Assembly (NCBI GenBank): GCA_030247885.1 | Contig: JAPDRO010000010.1 | Coordinates: 310,001 to 374,000 of the forward strand | Reading direction: 5' to 3' | Length of the DNA: 64,000 nucleotides | Source: Taxawa tesnikishii (nom. ined.) | Taxonomy: Eukaryota > Ascomycota > Dothideomycetes > Dothideales | Position numbers and translations under genes: made by a program | Shown: piece by piece, positions 45,491-57,741 of the stretch | Layout: every line of letters begins with the position of its first letter | Position numbering within the stretch: position 1 is the first letter of the stretch | The notes under the pieces: generated by a model | Database searches by the model: none | The model's input: the letters and a program-made list of their open reading frames with translations, nothing else | What the model was told of the DNA's origin: nothing

Positions 45491-46226
45491 GAGGTTGGTC
45501 GCAGAGATAGTGATGGTCTCTTGGGTAATTAGTTATGCGTGCCCGCATCGGTTTTCCCCAGGCATTTGCATCACCAATACAGGCGAAGTAGGGAAATCAG
45601 TAGTCGTAAGGTGCGTTGTCCATCGAACGAACGTTTTTCTTCAGGGTTCAAGGGCGTCTGATCTGGTCCATGTACACGAGCGCACGATGTTTGTACGGCT
45701 TTACTGTTGCGTGCGGTATGCACAAGGAAGATGCAATGCGCTGTCAGTCTTTCGGGTCGATGTGTAGTCGTTCTTTTGGAGCAGCTATGACGCTCTAGAT
45801 GTCAATTCCAAGGCGCTCTTAAAACGTTGTTTGTCTTGTTTTCTCAGACGTTCTGGCTAGCCGTGCACAGAATGCTGAGGAGAAGATTGACACTCACGAT
45901 GGCGCTGCGTTCTGGAAATGACAAGGAACATGTCGAGCATCCCGCGTCAATCATTGGGCCGGACTGCAGACGGGTCTGGTCCTCGGTTCTCTTCGACTCG
46001 ATCTCAAGTCATAGTTAGTCGAGATCACATGCGTTTTGAGAAGGCATTTCGACATGAGAACGAAGGGTTAGCTATCGATCCATGTGCTATATGTTGTTCT
46101 TTGGCATACAGATTGCTTGGCAGACTGCGGAGTATTTCCGCCCCCAACCGTGGGGATTGTTTATGCAACAACGTGTACTTGTATATAGCAGTTAAGTTCC
46201 ACGCCTGCTATCACTACCAGCGTCAA
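45491..46226. other. Intergenic
   Basis: Only short frames; one plus frame (45918-46439) merely reads into the next gene. Nothing else recognised. Confidence 0.5.
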
Positions 46227-47753
46227 ATGGCCTTGTGTATCGCAGACTGGCTATCTAAGCTCGAGCATCCTCTACTCTCAAGCCCTGACTGCACTTGCGT
46301 TGGCCCATCAAGGAAGCGCAAGAGGAGCGTCTCACCCTTGGCTGGCGTCGGCAGCCCACGCGCGCCTGCGCACACCGGTTACCGGAAGAGAAAGAGGCAT
46401 ACCATGTCCGGCGGTCAGTCTTCAACCTCCCAACGGTAGAAATCATGTCCGGAAAGTGAGTCTCTAACGTTGGCTAGACGAACTCGCGCTCGATAGAGAG
46501 GTAGACTACACACCGCGCCCTCGCCGGCGACACTCCCAAGCCTTCGACGTACCGGCTATCCCCTTCGCTCATCATCGAAGCGTACACGCTCCTCTGCCAC
46601 AAGCTCGCAAGCAGCCAGCAGCCGACACTCGATAAAGTCATCTAGTCCAACAAAGGTCGGCGCGCTGAGGGGGTTGGAAAAGCCTGTCATACTGCAGACA
46701 ATATCATCAGAAGAAGGATGGGAGAAAGGTCTGCCGGAAGAGCTAGTGGTGCTGGTGAGGCAAACACGGTACTTCTCATATGGAATAGGTGCTGTGCCGA
46801 AGGAGCTAGAGGTATATTTGCAGGATACTTGGTGCGGTGCGCGAAGGATGCTGAACGTTGTCAGAATGCTATCAAGCCATCTTTGGGGCTCGCGTGGAAT
46901 GAGAACATGATCAGCGCATCTGACCTGTACAAGAAGCCGCCGAGTGTCATAGACCTTGACAGGGTGACCCGTCACACGCGACGATATGCCGAACTGGGAG
47001 AAAGCGAAGCGGCCTGGAACTCGGCCGTTCATCACTTTCTCGGCTTAGTGGCGCTCGAATGTGGCGCCTACGAGTCGGTACTCGACTTCAACAACATGTG
47101 CGTTGCTGCCGTCCTTCCGATCTGCGTCTCACAGAGTTCTCTCAGCGCAGCGCTCTCAGCGAAAGACTAACGCTAACTCGACAAACAGTACTTCCGCCCG
47201 TATCTCCAGCCGAGAACTCCTTCCTCTGAACGCAGACGGCCACACTATAAGCAGCAAGATGGTTGACTTCGCGATAACCCTCAAACCGACGAAAGAGATG
47301 GGGATCGCTTTCCGACACACTAAGCCCATCGTACCCGGCCGACCGCAGTCGTACAACCAGACTGATCACTTGCCTGTCGCCAACCGTCCCATCGCGGTCA
47401 GCATTGAGACGAAGCAATCCGGCGAGGGACAGCAAGCCGCATACGGGCAGCTGAGCACCTGGCTGTTGGCGCAATACCAGCGACTCCGGTTTCTGACTGA
47501 AGAGGCAGGCAATCAAGGTGTGACGATGCCGTTACTGCCTGTGTTGGTAGTGCAAGGGCCTACGTGGAGCCTCCTGGCTGCGAAGCAGAACGAGGAGGGA
47601 GAGGTGATACTATGGGACTGCGGGACCTTTGGGGAGAGTAAGAGTAGGCTGGGTGTCTGTCAGATCTTGGCTACGCTGCTGCTGCTTATGAGGTGGAGTC
47701 AGGAGGAGTATAGGGCTTGGTTTGAGGAGCATGCCCTGTGCAAGCCAAAGTGA
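46227..47753 (+). pseudogene. PD-(D/E)XK nuclease-like (PDDEXK_12) gene, frameshifted
   Basis: Starts MALCIADWLSKLEHPLLSSP, then basic and Ser-rich (PSRKRKRSVSP; RSSSKRTRSSATSS), RGLEKPVILQTISSEEGW, then the conserved middle and the nuclease-like core: AAWNSAVHHFLGLVAL, a 91-nt intron 47098-47188 with branch-like gctaac, ISSKMVDFAITL (catalytic Asp), PIAVSIETKQSG (ExK), QLSTWLLAQYQRL and a hydrophobic C-terminal helix. This matches the fungal PDDEXK_12 family, of unknown role. One base is missing at the A2 run 46865-46866 (VVR/NAIKPS). The N-terminal third changes frame near 46440-46550, where I cannot place splice sites, so at least one more defect or intron is likely. Active-site residues remain. 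Confidence 0.75.
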
Positions 47754-48384
47754 GGAGGTTGCGCTACTCGTGCACGAAGACCATGTGGTTAAGACGCAGA
47801 CCTATGCTCTAGAACCATCGCGGCAATCTTTACCTACGACCAACGAGCTGGCTCTCGCGCGAGAGAACATCTCAATGTGCCGCTCTCAATGTATACATAG
47901 CCCGTGTTTCTACGTTGTCGGACGGTAGGCATCCTTGTATACTGAGAGTGTTAACCGTGTGCTTGTATGCAAGCGGTGCTGTGCCAACTGAGGAGGCTCT
48001 CTGGTCATCTACACAAGGTTCGTGTGCCACATCCACTCGCTTCGTATCTTCAGGTGATGATCATCGATAAAGTGTTTCCACGACTTGAGCACTGTTCAAT
48101 CTCTACTTCATGGAAACTGCCAAACAAGACCCAGGACCTTCAGCAATGGGCGATACCAGTCAGCTACCACTATACTTGTTCATGGATGGACTGCTTAGGT
48201 GTGGCAGATGGACGGCAGTTCTAGGACTGCAGATGGACGGTGGTGCCGTTCGCGACACCTTTGGTGTGCACTACCCTAAAACCCGCGCTTGGCAAAACAG
48301 CATACGGGAAACCGAAACCTGAATCTCGTCATTCACGCTATCACGACACGCCTCGCTTGGTTGAGTGCAGCCGCGACATGATCG
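47754..48384. other. Intergenic
   Basis: Short frames only; no recognised feature before the dispersed repeat. Confidence 0.5.
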
Positions 48385-48552
48385 CTAAAGGGCGGGGTTT
48401 GGGAAAAGGTTGCATGTAGAGGCAGACGGGAGCGAGGAGTTCTGGAACTACCGTCAATCTGCCGTCGCTCCGAAGGACGAGATGATTTAGGTCGGGACTG
48501 GGAGAAGCTTCCCTGACCTTGCCCCCATTTCCCGTTTCCGGTTTCCCTGGTC
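48385..48552. repeat. Dispersed ~170-bp repeat, copy 2
   Basis: Partner of 30161-30356 (see that entry); lies directly upstream of the LINE remnant, which might mean it is LINE-linked or a breakpoint-associated repeat. Confidence 0.6.
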
Positions 48553-50283
48553 CTTCAGTTCCTCTACGTCTTAGTAGAAAGGTTACTCCGCGCCAAGAAG
48601 TCGACCAGACCCCTGCTAATTCCAATCAGGGGCAAATTCTGATTGGGCATCAGAACCTCCGGCGGAGCGCTTGGGTTCGTCGATGACTTCACTGCCTGGG
48701 TCGCAGGGCCCTTAGCTAGCGACAACACTCGGCGCTTGCAAGAAGAAGTCACCCCAAAGGTGGAAGCGTGGGCGGATGAGAGCAGCGTTACGTTCGAGGC
48801 GGACAAGACTGACCTCTTCCACTTCACACGGGTAGAGCGGAGACATGATGCTCCCAGCAGGCCACTAACGTTTCAGGGTAAGAGTATCTTGGGGAGCGAG
48901 CAAGTGAAGGTACTAGGGGTAGTGCTCGATGACAGACTTACTATGGAGGCACACGTCGCCCGGGTGACGTCCAAAGCCATCACTCAGTGCCTAGCGATCA
49001 AGAAACTAAGGGTATCAACCCTAGAGGCATGAGACAGCTATACCAGGCAGCGGTGACACCGATCACTAACTACGCAGCTTCCACCTGGTACGGACCTGGA
49101 AGAAGAGGGACAAAGAGACTGGTCAGCTATCTCGAGCGAGTGCAGCGTCTAGGTGCATAAGCAGTGACGCGTGCCTTCCGCACATTGGCCCTGCCTGCTC
49201 TAGAAGGGAGGCCTATCTAAGCCCAGTCGAGCATCGGCTACGAGCTAAGGTGGCGAAGCACGTGGTCGGACTGTATACACTGCCGCTGGACAACCCAGTA
49301 CGGAGCTGCATGTCTCCATTCCCGAAGCAGGGACAGATACACCAATCTCCTCTCCGGCAAACATGGGAGCACTACAAGGACGCGATCAGACCGGAAAGCG
49401 CTATGAAGATGGAAGTGATCCTGCAATGGGCCTTTCCGCCGTATGAAGCGGATGATAGCCGCCACATTGGCACATGGGATCGAGATACGGCGATGGAGTG
49501 GGTACGTGCGCGTCCAAGACTCGATGCAGTGTTCACGAATGGGTCGGTAAGGAACAACCTCAGCGGTGCAGCTGCGGTTCGGATGACAGAAAACCGCGGT
49601 CCTGTTGTCGTCAGGCAGGAAGCGATAGGAAGAAGTAAGTCGGTACCGATCATCGCAGCGGAATTGCAAGCCATAGTGTATGGACTGGAGCACTTAGCGA
49701 ACGGCATAGGTGCACCCAGCACCGCAGGTGGCGGCAGACATCAGAACCTCTGGTTGGTTACCGACAGCCAGAAGGCACTGCAGCGCATAGGCGCATCGCA
49801 GGCAAAAGGATCAGGACAGTACCTGGTCAAACGGGCGCGTGATTTCATCGGAAGAATCGAGTGGAAGGATGCGACGGTCAACCTTGTGTGGGTGCCAGCT
49901 CATAGCGGAGTCACCGGTAACGAGGCGGCGCACTGAGCAGCTCAAGAGATGACCGAGCCAGGGCTGCGGCCGACGCTACAGCAGCCAAAGAGACATCGCC
50001 TCAAAACAAGTGTAGAGACCATACTGAGACAGAGGCTGCAGCAGGAGAGAGCCGATGCATCGTCAAGAGTAGGACCGTGGGGAGGTATACGCGCAAGTTG
50101 GATGGAGCGTTCCCAGGCAAGCATACGCTGCTGCTTTACAACAGTCTCGACTCAGACGGAGCGGCCGTCCTCATCCAGTGCCGGACGAACTACACTTTCC
50201 TTCGCTCCCACCTATACCGACCAGGCAAGGAGGAAACGGAGCAGTGCGACTGTAGACGGGGCGTTGAAACAGTGCAATACGTA

Positions 50284-52131
50284 ACGTAGTTCACCACCGA
50301 GCGGCCAACCACCACCGAGTGGCCCACCCCACTAAAGTTGCGTCTATTACATGTCTATTACCTCCGCACCACTACACTCTGCTGCAATCTGCCAGGCACT
50401 ACAGTACTATTCAGAAGCGTCGCTATCGCCTGGATCTACTATTTCTGCAGTGCAGGTGCGCTTGTTGTGGCCAGTCTTGCCGCAACGCCCGCAGTGCCTC
50501 TGCGCGCGCGCCCTCTTTGCAGGCTGTTCAGCTGCCTCCTCACCACCACCCTCCTTCTCAGCAATCAGATCCAATACGTCGCCTACTGCAAGGCTCTCCT
50601 CTGTGCGAACATACTTCCTCTTGCGTTTGCGCTGCTCTGTTGCTGCCTCTATTGCCTTGCGAAGACCTGCGATTTCCCTGGTCTGCAACACTGAATTATG
50701 ACCTATGATAGCTATGCCTTTGGCAAGCGAATTGACAGCCTGCAGAAGAGGTGAAACAGGCGATTCTCTGTGCTGTTGTATGCGCTCGCGGACTAGTGTT
50801 GATTGGGCCTCTATCTCCTGCAGGTTGCCTGGTGTTTTGGATTCCCATAGGGTGGCCTCTACCGGTGGAGGTGTTGGCGTGCGAAGCACCACATCAAGCT
50901 TCGATAGCACTCGCTCTGGGTCGTGGGGGACCAACCCAGCGCCTCTGAAGCTTGCCTGGATATTCTCCTTTGTGATTGCCTTGTCGAAAGCGATATGAAA
51001 GGCTGGCAAGAAGCTCTCTTTCTTGACTTGCGTGACTGAGTACCGTGACCAGCTGTCAATCTCCGTGTAGTACGCCCGCTTCAGGGGGCAAAACAGCCCA
51101 CGTCAAGCGGCTGCAACAGGTGCGATGAGTGTGGAGGCATGCAGAGAACAACAATCTTCTGTTCCTCACAGTACTTGTGGAAACTGTGACTATTGTGGCT
51201 CTCATGGCCGTCCACAATCAGTAGACGATACATTCCTATAGTACGCCCCTTTGTATGCGCGTCAAAGTGCTTTAACCACCTGATAGCAAGCTCATTTGAC
51301 GTCCAGCCGTTAGGGCTAGTCTCGATAACCCAATCACGAGGCAGGCCTGGGTACCAGCTTGATATGAGGACCTTGCCGCCGAAGATGATAAAGGGTGGGA
51401 TAGCCCACCCACTAGCGCAGATGCCCTGGATGATTGTAACCCACTCCCGGTTGCCCGGCTGTATCTTCTTTGGATTGTTCCGCTTCTCAGTGCCTGTGAA
51501 GACCATATGAGCGTTTATCACGCCCATCATGAAGCCTGTCTCATCAAAGTTGTGTGTGTCTTCATCCAGGATGCCGTACTTCGCCTTTGTGTCCTCTACA
51601 AGCTTGAACCAGGGCGCTATAACGCGTGCATCTTCGTTCAAGGCTCGCTGACGATCGTATGGACGGCTGCGTCGAAGCTTGATATCGTCGATACGCGTCT
51701 TGAACCTGTCTACCCAGTTCTTGCCAACGGGCCCTTTCCCACGCGCGGCGCGTAGATCATTGGCCATTTCTCCGACCATAGTCCTTGTAGCGCCTATCCC
51801 TCGCGCATCTAGCTCAAGTATGCGTCGCACAACTGCGTCCTCTTCTAGGCTACTAAGGTTCCTGCAGTTGGGCTGAGTATCGCGTCGTGAGAGGGTTCCG
51901 TCGCGTCGTCGTCTTAGCGTCGTTCGGGGGACGTCAAACGCTCTGCTTGCGTGTCTCGTAGTATCTGGTGTCTTGGCTTGGGTAGCCTGGATAGCAAGGG
52001 ACAGTGTGCCTTCGTTGTAGGTCTTCTGCGCGTTACGTGGTGGTGGCATTGTAGGCAATAGACATGTAATAGGCAAAGGTTGGTGAGGCGGGCCACTCGG
52101 TGGTGGTTGGCCGCTCGGTGGTGAACTACGT
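50284..52131 (-). mobile_element. Pogo-type DNA transposon G, copy 1
   Basis: 1848 bp flanked by TA (50282-50283, 52132-52133). TIRs begin ACGTAGTTCACCACCGAG, identical over 42 bp, each with caccaccgagYggcc twice. Inserted in the LINE; excision of the element plus one TA restores the LINE reading frame exactly. Confidence 0.97.
50407..52049 (-). pseudogene. Pogo-type transposase with CCHC zinc knuckle (G1), one frameshift
   Basis: From MPPPRNAQKTYNEGTLSLAI (52049): HTH (ASRAFDVPRTTLRRRRDG), CENP-B-like HTH (GPVGKNWVDRFKTR), DD35D core NFDETGFMMGV, IVDGHESHNS, LQPLDVGCFAP. At 51083 one A is missing relative to copy G2, giving a stop right after CFAP; the next frame (LKRAYYTEIDSW ... ENIQASFRGAGLVPHDPE) runs to 50407. 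Restored length 548 codons. The tail has basic KRKRKYVRTEE, an acidic stretch and CGRCGKTGHNKRTC, a zinc knuckle as in E. Catalytic residues intact. Confidence 0.93.
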
Positions 52132-52601
52132 TACTACTAACGTGTCCGACATGGCCAGACCTGCGACAGGGACTGATGGAGGTGGTAGGAGACAGGTGGG
52201 GTGATCTTTCCTACATGCTCGGTGGGTGGAGCAGCAAGCAAGACTGGCGGACCGGGAAACCTGTAGATGGGCCAAAGGAACGGTGGAAGCCGGATGTCAA
52301 GGCGGTGCGGGCGGTAGTGCAGTTCCTCAAGCAGACCGCCCGGCTATCCGGCCGCGAGCTTCGTGAAGGGGTTACGCAAGGAACGCTAACAGAATACTGA
52401 GTGGTGATGGGCTGAGAAGTGAGACAAGGCAGCAGGGGTGAATGTAGAGATAACGATAGGACGGCTCTTAAGTCTCCACAGAAGACTTCGTAGCCTGCAC
52501 AGACCAATCCAATCCAATCCAATCCCGATGCGGCTTAGAGCTTGTTGTATGGGGACTAGCGCACCCATGTCATGCCACAACATGGCCGGTGACTAGTAGT
52601 A

Positions 52602-54450
52602 ACGTAAACCGCGGGGTAGTGAACCAGGTGGGGTAGTGAACCACTAAAACGCGACCCTCCGATCTTTCACCTTTGCTACTACCCGTCATGAGTGCTTCCA
52701 CAACCAGTAAACTAGTCTACACGGAAGCTGATATCCAGAATGCACTTCATGCCTTGAGAGATAAGCAATGTCCTTCCATCCGCAAGGCTGCTAGCGCATA
52801 CAACATTCCTTACAACACCCTGCGTAATCGCATGGCTGGACGAACTTCGCGCTCTATAGCGCACGAATCTGAGCAGATCCTTTCAAACGTCGAGGAAAAG
52901 ACATTGATCCGATGGATTACACGTCTTACGCGTACCGGCTTTCCAGCTTCGCCTGCTCTGGTGGTGCAAATGGCCGAAGAAATCCAACGCGGACGCGTCC
53001 AGCTGTCGAGGACTTCGCGACCTTCTCCTCGACCGATTGGCGAGAAGTGGCTTGATCGCTTCAAGACTCGTCATCCGGAGATTGCAAGCATCTGGACTCG
53101 TCAGATTGATAGTGCGCGCTTCAGTGCGACAAGTCACGACGCCGTAAAGAGGTGGTTTGACGCGGTGACGGAGCTGTACTTGCAGCACAACTATCCTCCA
53201 GAGCGCGTATATAACATGGATGAGTCTGGCTTCGCAGTCGGAGCGAGTCAAACGTCAGGAGCTCTCGTCAACATACGCGAGCCAGCGAGTTGGAAGGTAG
53301 TTGCAGGCCGTCAGGAGTGGATAACGGCGATCGAGTGTGTGAGCGCTGCCGGGGAAGCTGTGCCGCCCTTGATCGTCTTCAAGGCTAAGCATACTAATAC
53401 CGCCTGGGTACCTGCACACACGCCTCTAGACTGGAGGTTCTCGACTAGCAGCAGCGGCTGGACGTCTGACAGTCACGGTTTGCAGTGGCTGACCACCGTT
53501 TTCGAGCCCTTGACGCGGCCAGAGGACCCTGCGACACGAAGAATGCTAATCATGGACGGCCATAGCAGCCATATGACAGCGAAAGTGATCGCTTTCTGCA
53601 TGGGGAATGCAATCGACTTGCTTATCCTACCACCGCACTGTTCGCATATACTGCAGCCGCTTGATGTTGGCGTGTTTGCGCCGCTGAAGCGCGCGCTAGC
53701 CTCGGAGACCGACGCCGCCTTACGAGTCGATTCTAGCCGCATATCGCGTGTAGAATGGACGGAGATGTACATCCGCGCAAGGGCGAAGGCTCTTAGGGCT
53801 AGTACTATCCTCGGCGGGTGGAGAGGCGCCGGTCTTCAGCCTCTGAGCCCTATAACAGTACTTGACAAGCTGCCTACGAAGCCAACCACGGCGGATGCAC
53901 AACCTCACACACCTCCACAACAACCCGATCTGGACCTCTCGCTGCTAGACAGCTCTCCACCAGATGGCACCGAGCTACGCGAAGCGAACGCAGTACTCAA
54001 ATCGGCGATCAAAGCTGCGCAGGACGTTTCTTCTCCGGTCAAGCGCTATACGGAGCGGATGACTCGCGCTTTTGAAGCGACGCATAGTGAAAACGTCACT
54101 TTGCGCAAGCAGGTAAAAGAGCAGCAGGAGCTTCTCAACATGCGAAAGACTCGGAAGAAGGGAAAGCGAGTCGCATTGAAGGGGAGGTTCGTGTTTAGCA
54201 CGCAAGAAGTGCTCGAGATAGCGAAGGCAGCCGAAGCGGAGTCATCGAGCAAAAAGCCACGTAGACGACTACGCAAGCGTGCAACTGAAGAGGTACTCGA
54301 AGACGATGGTGATGAAGTGCCTGAAAACATGTATAGCGACTCAGATTCTGACTGTATTGTTGTTGCGGTGCGCAAATAGTAGTTGAGGCCAGAAGAGTAG
54401 CGTTTTAGTGGTTCACTACCCCATCTGGTTCACTACCCCGCGGTTTACGT
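52602..54450 (+). mobile_element. Pogo-type DNA transposon C, apparently complete
   Basis: 1849 bp with TA on both sides (52600-52601, 54451-54452). TIRs begin ACGTAAACCGCGGGGTAG and match at 50 of 51 positions; each holds ggggtagtgaacca twice. Intact transposase frame inside. Lies between the LINE 3' end and the copia fossil. Reference for the three family C fragments in this window. Confidence 0.97.
52688..54379 (+). CDS. Pogo-type transposase (element C), intact
   Basis: 563 aa from ATG 52688 (MSASTTSKLVYTEADI). HTH_psq (SIRKAASAYNIPYNTLRNRM), CENP-B HTH (RPIGEKWLDRFKTRH), DD35D core: VYNMDESGFAVG, IMDGHSSHM and LQPLDVGVF, followed by WRGAGLQPLSPITVLD. The C-terminus has a coiled-coil segment (HSENVTLRKQVKEQQELL), KGRFVFSTQEVLEIAKAAEA and acidic residues before VVAVRK. 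Where the 34735 fragment encodes GRPRKRP (AT-hook), this copy reads RRRLRKR. Lacks the zinc knuckle of E and G. Open frame and matched ends suggest it could be or recently was active. Confidence 0.95.
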   Translation: MSASTTSKLVYTEADIQNALHALRDKQCPSIRKAASAYNIPYNTLRNRMAGRTSRSIAHESEQILSNVEEKTLIRWITRLTRTGFPASPALVVQMAEEIQRGRVQLSRTSRPSPRPIGEKWLDRFKTRHPEIASIWTRQIDSARFSATSHDAVKRWFDAVTELYLQHNYPPERVYNMDESGFAVGASQTSGALVNIREPASWKVVAGRQEWITAIECVSAAGEAVPPLIVFKAKHTNTAWVPAHTPLDWRFSTSSSGWTSDSHGLQWLTTVFEPLTRPEDPATRRMLIMDGHSSHMTAKVIAFCMGNAIDLLILPPHCSHILQPLDVGVFAPLKRALASETDAALRVDSSRISRVEWTEMYIRARAKALRASTILGGWRGAGLQPLSPITVLDKLPTKPTTADAQPHTPPQQPDLDLSLLDSSPPDGTELREANAVLKSAIKAAQDVSSPVKRYTERMTRAFEATHSENVTLRKQVKEQQELLNMRKTRKKGKRVALKGRFVFSTQEVLEIAKAAEAESSSKKPRRRLRKRATEEVLEDDGDEVPENMYSDSDSDCIVVAVRK

Positions 54451-54564
54451 TAGCCTTTTTAAGTTAATCCCCTCTGCCCCTCATGATAACAAATACTACG
54501 GGATTCTAGTTCCTACGTATTCCTCTGTACTAACAAACCAATTTCCCTGAGCCCTGAGAGAAAT

Positions 54565-55690
54565 CCATTATCTTGGAGAGGATCACGAGGGACAGGAAGG
54601 CTAGGACAATCAGAATGGACCAGTCTCACTACATTAAGGACATTCTTGCCGAATACAACATGGAGAAGGACAAAGCTCATCCAGTGAAGGCACCATTTAA
54701 TGAGTACGATGCACTGAGACTAGCTGGACCTCAAGATGCAAGGGCAGACCAGAGAGAGTACTCGCATATGATTGGAAAGATGGTTTGCCTTAGCATCCTC
54801 ACAAGGCCTGACATCGCCTTCGCCCTAGGGAGACTGAGCCAGTGCATTGCAGATCCAGCAGAGTTCCACACCAAGGCAACCAAGGGAATCTTAAGGTACC
54901 TAAGATCAAATGCTGAGCTAGCAATTGTTCTAGGAGCATGCCAAGACCAACATCTGACTGACTTTTCAGACTCTGACTATGCAATGGACAAGCGAGACAG
55001 GATCTCCATTCTCGGTAATGTGTTCATGCTCGAGGAGGGCCGATCAGCTGGATGAGCAGGAAGCAGAAGTCAGTAGCAACGTCTACTACGGATGCTGAGT
55101 ACATGGCGATGTGTGCTTGCTCAAAGCAATCACAATGGCTTGCACTACTCTTGAGAGATATGGGCCATCAGCACCTTATTGGCAGTAACCCCTTCAAGCC
55201 AACAGTTCAGGAGGAGCTAAAGTTTGCCATTGGATCACCTGTCATGCTCAAAGGAGACAACCAAGCTGCTCGCTCTCTTGTTCAAGATGCTCACACCCAT
55301 GACAGATCAAAGCACATTGATGTGGCTTATCACTATGTCAGAGATCTGCACAAGAGGAGGAGGATTAACGTCACGTTCATTGGCACTCAGGAGATGATTG
55401 CTGACGGCTTTACGAAGCCTCTTCAAGGTCAGCATTTCCAGAGGTTTGTTGCTCAACTTGGACTGTCTAAAGAGGACTGATCCAGCCGAGGAGGAGTGTT
55501 ACGGAATGGCAGCCGCCTAGTCCGGTCAGACAGTCATGTGACCTGCCAAGGCAAGCGGGGAATCTCTTTATCTCCTAGTTACCGTAGTAGATAGCTGAAT
55601 CAATCAACAAGTCACGGTTAGTTCCACTACATGTACGGTCACTATTGAGCACTCAGTTCAACTGAATAGTTTATAGTTTCTAGATTTGCA
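54565..55690 (+). mobile_element. Ty1/copia-type LTR retrotransposon fossil (3' part)
   Basis: Remains of the pol end: reverse transcriptase C-terminal part and copia-type RNase H (LTRPDIAFALGRLSQ region, TTDAEYMA, ADGFTKPL blocks), followed by a purine-rich tract and a candidate 3' LTR beginning tgttacgg at about 55497; the LTR's far end is not clear. The 5' half of the element is absent. It is broken, with few breaks in what remains, so it is of moderate rather than great age. Confidence 0.85.
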
Positions 55691-55710
55691 TATGCTAACC
55701 CCGAATATAC

Positions 55711-57357
<1,647 letters not shown>

Positions 57358-57741
57358 TTAGAGCAGCATTATAAGCTTAAATGCACACTGTCCAGAGTCT
57401 AAGTCGACTGGGTCTGTGCAATTGCACTAATCCACATTAGGAGATTCTGTGCGGCGGGGTAAAGGTGGGCCCAACGCGCGCCGATCCACTTGTCACTTCC
57501 CCACGGCCACTGCGCCATTGTGTTATCATTGAATTTGCTTGGAAGATGAGGGGCCCGGCACAGTTGTCTGGATCGTCTCTCTGATCGCTCAAGGAGCCGC
57601 GACCCATCCAGTTCGCCATGATCCGCTAGCAGACTGCTCAGTGTATCCAAAGGGTCTATCACGCCGTCGTGTGGCTCGTGTAAACAGGGCGATCGGAGCG
57701 GATTGCAGAGCTGATCATCATCAAGACGTTCTATCGTAATG

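Larger units (their letters stand above)
48643..52400 (+). pseudogene. LINE ORF2 remnant: RT end, RNase H, zinc motif
   Basis: 48643-49032 has the RT catalytic GFVDDFTAWVAGP and KVLGVVLDDRLTMEAHV. After frame changes and stops around 49032-49250 the line continues VAKHVVGLYTLPLDNPVR and RNase H (49500-49935): VFTNGS where YTDGS is usual (Asp to Asn), AAELQAI, VTDSQKAL, and WVPAHSGVTGNEAAH plus a stop where GNEAAD is usual (Asp to His). So two of the four RNase H catalytic acids are altered. The C-terminal motif CDCRRGVETVQYV continues after G1 as LLTCPTWPDLRQGL, DRWGDLSYMLGGW, to the stop at 52400. Clearly dead. Confidence 0.85.
48600..52524 (+). mobile_element. 5'-truncated Tad-clade LINE, split by pogo G1
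   Basis: Retains the 3' third of a Tad1-type non-LTR element: the end of reverse transcriptase, RNase H, and a C-terminal zinc motif, with 3'UTR-like sequence ending near an (AATCC)-like short repeat at 52503-52524. Pogo element G1 (50284-52131) sits inside the last coding segment. The 5' breakpoint is near 48600. Confidence 0.85.

Noticed and set aside
46460-46490. 22-nt GTGAGT...CTAG intron in the PD-(D/E)XK gene
   Set aside because: Shorter than plausible fungal introns and gives the wrong phase; a longer intron or a frameshift is likelier.
54565-55690. Copia fossil as a host gene or domesticated protein
   Set aside because: Only the RT/RNase H end plus a candidate LTR remain, broken and without a gene-like start or promoter context.
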